Below, piece after piece: positions 6,251 through 10,919 of a DNA stretch of 10,919 nt. The stretch is taken from assembly GCA_025934615.1 (NCBI GenBank), contig JAICXS010000025.1, forward strand, positions 1 through 10,919. Reading direction: 5' to 3'. The notes below the pieces were generated by a model. That model did not search any database and was not told where the DNA came from. It worked only from the letters and a program-made list of their open reading frames with translations. Position numbers and translations under genes: made by a program. This DNA is from Nitrospiraceae bacterium (lineage in GTDB: Bacteria > Nitrospirota > Nitrospiria > Nitrospirales > Nitrospiraceae). The number at the start of each line of letters is the position of its first letter. Position 1 is the first letter of the stretch.

Positions 6251-7408
6251 TTATCCGAGCTGTGCAATCCGGCGGCAGGCCACGTCCAGATCGGCGTCGG
6301 TTTTGGCAAAGCAGAAGCGAATGAACCGATGGCCTTCCGCGCTCGTGATAAACGCCTCGCCGGGCACGCCCGCCACCCCGGTTTTGTCGAGCAGGTACAT
6401 GGCGCGAGCCTTCCCGGTCTCACCCGGAAGCCGAGACACATCGGCCAACACATAATAGGCGCCTTGCGGCACAGAAGGCGGCAAACCGGCTGCGGTCAGC
6501 GCCTGGCAAAAACGATCGCGCTTGGCTTGATAGTCGTGGACGAGCCCGGTGTAAAACGACCGGTCCAAATCCCGAATGCCGACCGCCACGCCGTACTGTA
6601 ATGGAGCCGGTGCGCACACGTAGAGCAGGTCGTTCATCGCCCCGATCAATTGCGCCCATTGCGCATGCGCAACGCTGTAGCCGATTCGCCATCCCGTGAT
6701 GCTGAAGGTCTTGGAGTACCCGCCGATCGTAATCGTCCGTTCCGCCATGCCCGGCAATGACGCGAGACTCACATGAGCGCGACCATCGAAGAGAAAGTAC
6801 TCATAGATTTCGTCCGTCAATACAAACAAGTCATGACGGTCGGCCAATTCCGCGATGCGCTCCAGTTCGACGCGGGTAAACACCTTCCCGGATGGATTCC
6901 CCGGTGTGTTCACCACAATGGCCGTGGTCCGGCTCGTGACCATCTGCTCCAAGTCCGCCAATGAAAACGCCCAATCGGGAGCACGCAAGGGCACGAGGCG
7001 GGGGACGGCCTCCACGGCCAGAATCGCATTGATGTGATACGCGTAGGCCGGCTCGAAGAGGATCACTTCATCGCCGGGGTTCAGCAAAGCGAGGCACGCG
7101 CAATGAAACGATCCGGTGGCGCCCGCGCTTACCGTGATCTCGGTGTCCGGATCGGCAACGATACGGTTATAGCCGGCCAACTTGACGGCAAGAGCCTCTC
7201 GCAATTCAGCCAGCCCATCGAACCTAGTATACGTATTCAAGCCATGCTCCATCGCCCACTTCGCGGCTTGAATGACGGGATCCGGCGACGGGGTATCACA
7301 GACGCCTTGTGCCATATTGATGCCTCCGACTCGCGCGCACGCCGCCGTCATCGCACGGATCTCCGAGTGCGCCAGTCCTGCCATCCTTCGGTTGCCGTCA
7401 CGCGACAT
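6251..7408 (-). CDS. Class I/II PLP-dependent aminotransferase
   Basis: The 385-residue protein is a fold-type I aminotransferase that moves amino groups between an amino acid and a 2-oxo acid in the cytoplasm. The PLP-binding lysine is Lys233 in GGYSKTFSITGWRIGY. Other cofactor and substrate residues are Asn171 in PGNPSG, Asp199 in TDEIYEYF, Arg241, and the carboxylate-binding Arg364 in FIRFCF. The EPAYAYH segment near 119-125 resembles the aspartate/aromatic/kynurenine group, but the substrate cannot be fixed from this. The ATG at 7408 is chosen because GGAG lies six bases upstream and the conserved N-terminal region starts soon after; a TTG at 7474 in the same frame is less likely. The start overlaps the end of the preceding NTF2-like reading frame by 11 bases, which suggests translational coupling. 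It converges on the phosphatase-kinase gene with only 22 bases between stops. Confidence 0.9.
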   Translation of the reverse strand: MSRDGNRRMAGLAHSEIRAMTAACARVGGINMAQGVCDTPSPDPVIQAAKWAMEHGLNTYTRFDGLAELREALAVKLAGYNRIVADPDTEITVSAGATGSFHCACLALLNPGDEVILFEPAYAYHINAILAVEAVPRLVPLRAPDWAFSLADLEQMVTSRTTAIVVNTPGNPSGKVFTRVELERIAELADRHDLFVLTDEIYEYFLFDGRAHVSLASLPGMAERTITIGGYSKTFSITGWRIGYSVAHAQWAQLIGAMNDLLYVCAPAPLQYGVAVGIRDLDRSFYTGLVHDYQAKRDRFCQALTAAGLPPSVPQGAYYVLADVSRLPGETGKARAMYLLDKTGVAGVPGEAFITSAEGHRFIRFCFAKTDADLDVACRRIAQLG

Positions 7409-7797
7409 GAACCGCTCCGTTTCTCGTAATGGCTCGTCTCCCGCCGTCACGATAATGGCACTCAACGCGGGCAATCAAGCACTCTGCATCGTGGCACATC
7501 GTTTCAGCCGCGAGCTTGTCATTGACACTCCGATCGTACAGCGTCACGCTCCTCACCCCCGCCAGCGCATCGAGTAATTCGAAACGTAATTCAGGATAGG
7601 CGGCAAGGCTTTTCGTAAAATTGGGCGTACTTCGGTTGTGCCTCGCAGCGTCGCGGTGGGCTCTCCAATATCGGTACGAATGTCGACGTAAAGACAATCT
7701 CGTCCGCGTAGTGGGCCATGATGCCGTTCAAATCGTGACGGTTCCATGCCTCGCCGCATTCATGCGCCAGGCGTTCAGCGTGTTCCTGACTAATCAT
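7398..7797 (-). pseudogene. NTF2/SnoaL-like protein gene broken by two frameshifts
   Basis: Three consecutive frames together spell one NTF2-like protein of about 133 residues. The first frame, from the ATG at 7797, gives AWNRHDLNGIMAHYADEIVF and runs to LES. The second gives PTATLRGTTEVRPI. The third gives FTKSLAAYPELRFELLDALAG and ends HYRDGG... with a TGA at 7398-7400. The breaks fall at a run of three G (7658-7660, CCC on the coding strand) and a run of four A (7617-7620, TTTT on the coding strand). One extra base in each run would restore an unbroken frame. This fold class includes polyketide cyclases and many uncharacterised small proteins, so no reaction can be assigned. The end overlaps the aminotransferase start by 11 bases, so the two were built as one operon. 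Whether the breaks are true decay or homopolymer sequencing errors cannot be told from one sequence. The start is uncertain, as no good ribosome binding site is visible. Confidence 0.75.
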
Positions 7798-8051
7798 AAA
7801 CACCCACATCTGGTAAATAGCTGAAAGAGAATATTTCCTGACATACGCCCTGCGCGTCAAGCCGGCTTCATGGTGCCGGACGGTTCTTCGCGAAGTGGAG
7901 GCTTGAAGATAAGAGAAAGCGCTGGTTCATGTAAAATTTTTCCGGAGTTCAGAGCCTTCATGCCCAATCGAGGGCCACTCATGAAGCGAGCATCCCAGTC
8001 AGTTGACCTGCCAAGATTCGCGGTTATCTAGTAGAAGTGGCGTTGATACGG

Positions 8052-8057
8052 TATAGT
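8052..8057 (+). promoter_or_regulatory. Candidate -10 element for ssrA
   Basis: TATAGT matches the -10 consensus at five of six positions and lies 38 bases before the mature tmRNA 5' end, leaving room for a leader that would be trimmed by RNase P. No convincing -35 hexamer lies at the right distance; a TTGACC at 8003-8008 is too far upstream. The rest of the roughly 290 bases between the NTF2-like gene and ssrA shows only a weak 7-base inverted repeat (7956-7962 with 7980-7986). Confidence 0.25.
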
Positions 8058-8089
8058 GCATTGGCGACCCATCATTATTATTGAGAAAG

Positions 8090-8440
8090 GGGGGTGACAG
8101 GCTTCGACGGGGATACAGAGGTCAGCGGTGCGTGCCGAGCTCTCGGAGTCTCGTTAAACCTTCGGGAAAATAGCAACTGCCAACCAAGAACTGGCACTCG
8201 CAGCTTAATTAACTGCGACGTTCCGCCGCCTGATGCCTGCGGGGGTGGACGGAGCGCGATGCAGCAGGCTGGTCCAAGGCTGGTGCTCAGCGGCTGAGGA
8301 CGAGAACTTTCTGGGCTAGCGGTCGTTCTAAGCCGGCCGATGGGCGTGGGCGATTGCGAAATCTAAACTATCGGATACGCATGTAGATCCGTTGCGCCAA
8401 AGGTCTTCGGACAGGGGTTCAATTCCCCTCACCTCCACCA
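8090..8440 (+). ncRNA. ssrA: Transfer-messenger RNA (tmRNA, 10Sa RNA)
   Basis: This 351-base RNA rescues stalled ribosomes together with SmpB and tags the unfinished protein for proteolysis. The tRNA-like half is clear. The 5' GGGGGTG pairs with CACCTCC near the 3' end (one G-U pair), followed by discriminator A and an encoded CCA at 8438-8440. The T arm AGGGG-TTCAATT-CCCCT lies at 8413-8429. The 5' region carries the typical GGCTTCGACGGGGAT stretch. The tag reading frame most likely resumes at GCC 8179 and encodes ANQELALAA, ending at TAA 8206-8208; resuming two codons earlier would give ATANQELALAA. It is a one-piece, not permuted, tmRNA and has its own terminator. Confidence 0.97.
8179..8208 (+). 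other. tmRNA proteolysis tag reading frame (ANQELALAA)
   Basis: The codons GCC AAC CAA GAA CTG GCA CTC GCA GCT are followed by TAA. The C-terminal LALAA fits recognition by ClpXP-type proteases, as in other bacterial tags. The resume codon is chosen by the A at position -4 before GCC, as in other tmRNAs; the exact resume codon is an inference. Confidence 0.75.
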
Positions 8441-8443
8441 TGT

Positions 8444-8478
8444 AGCCCCTCGGTCTTTGATCGAGGGGCTTTTTATTT
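8444..8478 (+). terminator. Intrinsic terminator of ssrA
   Basis: The arms AGCCCCTCG (8444-8452) and CGAGGGGCT (8462-8470) form a 9-bp stem with a 9-base loop, followed at once by TTTTATTT. It begins four bases after the tmRNA CCA end. This is a textbook Rho-independent terminator. Confidence 0.92.
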
Positions 8479-8499
8479 GCCCCCCATTCTGTACGCGTC

Positions 8500-8528
8500 T
8501 TGACATCATAAATCCACCGGCCTAGCCT
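8500..8528 (+). promoter_or_regulatory. Candidate promoter for the TPR-oxygenase gene
   Basis: A perfect -35 hexamer TTGACA (8500-8505) is followed after 17 bases by a poor -10 match TAGCCT (8523-8528), just beyond the ssrA terminator and about 50 bases before the next start codon. The position is right, but the weak -10 leaves this uncertain. Confidence 0.35.
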
Positions 8529-8580
8529 TGCACCGTCTTGTAGATTGTGGTGAAAATTGCCCCACGAAGGAAAGGCGTCC

Positions 8581-10275
8581 ATGAATCGAGCCGACCGACG
8601 GCGCACCGAGAAGCTGCAAGGCCGGGGGCAAAGTCGTTCTGCCATGGCCTTGAAGCCGCTCTTCGACGAAGCTGTCGTACATCATCGTGCTGGACGCCTC
8701 GTCGAAGCCACGCAGCTCTACCAGCAGATCCTTGCCATGGATCCGCATCATGCGGAGACGCACCATCTCCTTGGCCTTATCGCTTATCGAACTGGAGCGC
8801 TTGAGGACGCCGTCGAGCTGCTGTCTCAAGCCACGCGGGAAAATGCGAGCCACCCGACGTACTGGTTTAATCTGGGTGTTGTCCTTCAGAAGCAAGGCAA
8901 GGCCACCGAGGCGCTCGCAGCGTATGAGCGTGCACTGACCATCCACCCGCAGTATCCGGAGGCGCACAGCAATGTCGGCAATGCGCTCATGGAATTGGGC
9001 CGCTTAGAGGACGCAGCGGCCGCGTACCGACGGGCATTGCAGATCAGGCCGGATTATGTCGAGGCGCACAACAATCTTGGCGTGGTGCTGAAGGAACAAG
9101 GCAAGCTGGATGACGCGCGGGTGTCATATGAACAAGCATTACGGCTGTCCCCGAATCATCTTGAAGCGCAATGCAATCTAGGCAACGTGCTGATGGACCA
9201 AGGGAAGCTCGATGCTGCGATTGCGCATTTCGAGCGCGCGCTTAAGATCAAGCCGAACTATGTGAACGCGTTGTACCATTTGGCGTTCGCGCTGATGTGG
9301 CAACAACGTTTCGAAGAGGCGCTGAATTATCTGCGGCGATCGGCCGACCTGAAACAGAACCATGGACGAGCGGTCACATCGGTTTCCGTGTCCACATCAC
9401 GGCTCAAGCATGATGCCGAACAAATCAGCTACCTGCTCAATCGCGGGTTCCTCGGGGAAGAACACTCCTCCTATCGTGATGCGCTGGTCCAACTCGGTCG
9501 TCGTTCGGCTGAGGATCCTGAGAAGGCCACACGCATGGCGGTGAACGCCGATGAATTTCAGACCATCGCTCCGTCGTTCAACCGCATTCTTCATTATGCA
9601 GAAAGTCCGGCACTTCCATCGGGCGCGGTGAGCCCGATGCTCGATGTACCGGCCATCGAGAAGCGCTATCATGCGACCCGGCCGGAAGTCATGTATCTCG
9701 ATGGATTGCTCACGCAAGAAGCCTTGGCGTCGCTACGCCGTTTTTGCCTGGAGTCGACGATTTGGAAACGGGATTACGAAAACGGCTATCTCGGCGCGTT
9801 CTTAGGAGATGGATTCTCCTGCACGTTGCTGCTCCAGATCGCCGAGGAGTTGCGGCTGAAGTTTCCCCGCATTTTCCAACATCATCTCCTCACACAAGCC
9901 TGGGCGTTCAAGTATGACAGCGAACGAACTGGGCTGAACATTCATGCGGACGCCGCGGCCGTCAATGTAAATTTCTGGATTACGCCGGACGAGGCCAACC
10001 TCGATTCGGAACACGGAGGATTGGTGGTGTGGGACAAAGAGGCGCCGAGAGATTGGAACTTTAAAGACTACAACAATACGGCGAACGAGCCGAAGGTTCG
10101 TAAGTTCCTGCTCTCCAGTGGCGCCAACGCCGTGACGATTCCCTATCGCGCCAACCGCGCGGTCATCTTTAACTCCGATCTCTTCCACGAAACGGATCGG
10201 TTTCACTTTAAAGATGACTATGAGAGCCGCCGGCTCAATATCACCTTGCTCTACGGCCGACGGCTGAATGCATAA
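8581..10275 (+). CDS. TPR-repeat protein with C-terminal 2OG-Fe(II) oxygenase-like domain
   Basis: The 564-residue protein starts at ATG 8581, with purine-rich AAGGAAAGG just upstream; a TTG at 8557 would add only eight residues. It has no signal peptide. Residues about 25-262 hold seven 34-residue TPR units with the usual LG...G....A...Y..AL...P pattern, a scaffold for binding proteins or peptides. After a roughly 140-residue linker region, the C-terminal part carries a non-haem iron triad, His455-x-Asp457 (NIHAD) and His536 (FHETD), with Arg551 in RRLNIT placed to hold 2-oxoglutarate. This arrangement is that of a prolyl/aspartyl-hydroxylase-like double-stranded beta-helix enzyme. The TPR part may select the protein substrate, as in TPR-containing hydroxylases; the substrate is unknown. 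It follows the ssrA terminator and probably forms its own unit. Confidence 0.8.
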   Translation: MNRADRRRTEKLQGRGQSRSAMALKPLFDEAVVHHRAGRLVEATQLYQQILAMDPHHAETHHLLGLIAYRTGALEDAVELLSQATRENASHPTYWFNLGVVLQKQGKATEALAAYERALTIHPQYPEAHSNVGNALMELGRLEDAAAAYRRALQIRPDYVEAHNNLGVVLKEQGKLDDARVSYEQALRLSPNHLEAQCNLGNVLMDQGKLDAAIAHFERALKIKPNYVNALYHLAFALMWQQRFEEALNYLRRSADLKQNHGRAVTSVSVSTSRLKHDAEQISYLLNRGFLGEEHSSYRDALVQLGRRSAEDPEKATRMAVNADEFQTIAPSFNRILHYAESPALPSGAVSPMLDVPAIEKRYHATRPEVMYLDGLLTQEALASLRRFCLESTIWKRDYENGYLGAFLGDGFSCTLLLQIAEELRLKFPRIFQHHLLTQAWAFKYDSERTGLNIHADAAAVNVNFWITPDEANLDSEHGGLVVWDKEAPRDWNFKDYNNTANEPKVRKFLLSSGANAVTIPYRANRAVIFNSDLFHETDRFHFKDDYESRRLNITLLYGRRLNA

Positions 10276-10310
10276 GAAGATGAGGTGGCGGTGAGGGGAA
10301 GCAAGAGGTC

Positions 10311-10341
10311 GGGGAGTAGCACTACGGTCGTGTCCCTCCCC
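10311..10341. terminator. Hairpin between convergent TPR-oxygenase and lipoprotein genes
   Basis: GGGGAG (10311-10316) pairs with CTCCCC (10336-10341), and inside it CAC pairs with GTG across a symmetric 3-base internal loop. It lies in the 87 bases between the two stops. No T run follows on either strand, so termination is only suggested by position. Confidence 0.3.
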
Positions 10342-10362
10342 TCCCGCATTGCAGACTACTGT

Positions 10363-10824
10363 TTAATGGTGGACCGATTCGCCGACGTACCGATCGCCGT
10401 ATTTTTTCATTCCTTCGGTAAGAGCCCGCCATTCCTCGGGCGTGACCTGCTCCTTGATCTTAAAGCGCAGTCCTAAAATCTTCGTTGCTGAACGCATGTG
10501 TGCATTGTTGATGTCGTCCAGAATCTTCATAAATTCTTCCGGTGGGGCATTGTAGTTGCCATTGAGTTCATACAGCTTGCGGTGCGCATCCCGCCGCTGA
10601 TCGTGTGACTGCTTGGCTTCGTCCACAATCTCTTTTGCCAGCGCTTTGACGCGTGACGCCTTATTCGGATCCTTCACCGACTGGTCGATCAAGTCGTTCA
10701 TCTCTTTGGTGCCGCGCTCAACCGCTGCGCTGCTGTCTCGCTGATACCCGTGATGTCCTCCGCAACCGGCCAACGCCACGATGACTAGCGCAGAGAGTAG
10801 TCCGATCTGTCTGACTCCGTTCAT
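10363..10824 (-). CDS. Small predicted lipoprotein, mostly helical
   Basis: The 153-residue protein starts at the ATG 10822-10824, which has a perfect AGGAGG six bases upstream. An ATG five codons earlier overlaps that site and is therefore unlikely. Residues 1-20 are a lipoprotein signal peptide with an Arg near the N-terminus, a hydrophobic core and the lipobox LAGC, so Cys21 would be lipidated and the protein anchored in a membrane facing the periplasm. The mature part is charged and rich in Lys, Glu, Asp and Ala, and is probably alpha-helical. Its C-terminal half (NNAHMRSATKILGLRFKIKEQVTPEEW) recalls CpxP/Spy-like periplasmic helical proteins, but the match is too weak to name it. A TAGAAT-like -10 element on this strand (10856-10861) could serve it. 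Confidence 0.82.
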   Translation of the reverse strand: MNGVRQIGLLSALVIVALAGCGGHHGYQRDSSAAVERGTKEMNDLIDQSVKDPNKASRVKALAKEIVDEAKQSHDQRRDAHRKLYELNGNYNAPPEEFMKILDDINNAHMRSATKILGLRFKIKEQVTPEEWRALTEGMKKYGDRYVGESVHH

Positions 10825-10919
10825 GCAGGTCCTCCTCATAATGAATAATCACGCCATTCTAAGCCAATCGTCAGATAACGGCCAGCAATCTTGTACGTTG
10901 TCATGGTTTTGCAGGCCTG

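Noticed and set aside
8094..8297. Plus-strand ORF of 67 residues
   Set aside because: It lies inside the tmRNA and is explained by it; the real coding part of this RNA is the short tag frame.
8441..8580. Integration site of a genomic island at the 3' end of ssrA
   Set aside because: No integrase gene and no duplicated tmRNA 3' fragment are seen downstream; an intrinsic terminator and an ordinary gene follow.
8328..8645. Minus-strand ORF of 105 residues containing the peptide VRGIEPLSEDLW
   Set aside because: It is antisense to the tmRNA 3' half and terminator. VRGIEPL-type peptides are a known product of reading tRNA/tmRNA T-arm regions backwards.

Overview
The window is about 10.9 kb of GC-rich bacterial chromosome. 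Gene content and style suggest the genus Nitrospira (Nitrospirota), or a close relative. The clues are a MEKHLA/PAS-type protein, an HTH plus zinc-ribbon regulator of the COG3357 type, a dispersed palindromic intergenic element that I remember from Nitrospira genomes, and a tmRNA tag ending in ELALAA. This assignment rests on memory of families, not on a search. No phage, transposase, CRISPR or rRNA is visible; most of the window looks like core chromosome.

Left part (1-3440). A possible 3' end of an unknown ORF is followed by a perfect GC-rich hairpin. A mechanosensitive channel of the MscS family lies on the minus strand. Divergent from it is a small HTH/Zn-ribbon regulator. Next on the minus strand are a MEKHLA-domain protein and a HI0933/BaiN-type flavoprotein. 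These two are separated by a 126-bp imperfect palindromic repeat, whose end supplies the last codons and the stop of the flavoprotein gene.

Middle part (3441-7408). A 58-aa ORF with a strong ribosome binding site precedes a 771-aa protein, with a hairpin between the two. The 771-aa protein joins three parts: an unrecognised N-terminal region, a histidine-phosphatase (phosphoglycerate mutase/FBPase-2-like) domain, and a PFK-1-type phosphofructokinase domain. It is the most striking object in the window. It places a sugar-phosphate kinase fold and a phosphatase fold on one chain, and several canonical PFK residues are replaced. It converges on a class I PLP aminotransferase gene.

Right part (7398-10919). 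Upstream of the aminotransferase, and overlapping it by 11 bases, is an NTF2/SnoaL-like gene broken by two single-base homopolymer losses. A complete tmRNA gene (ssrA) with its own intrinsic terminator follows. After it come a TPR protein with a C-terminal 2-oxoglutarate/Fe(II) oxygenase-like domain and a small convergent lipoprotein gene.

The genes do not form one pathway. The local units that can be defended are the 58-aa ORF plus phosphatase-kinase pair and the NTF2-like plus aminotransferase overlapping pair.
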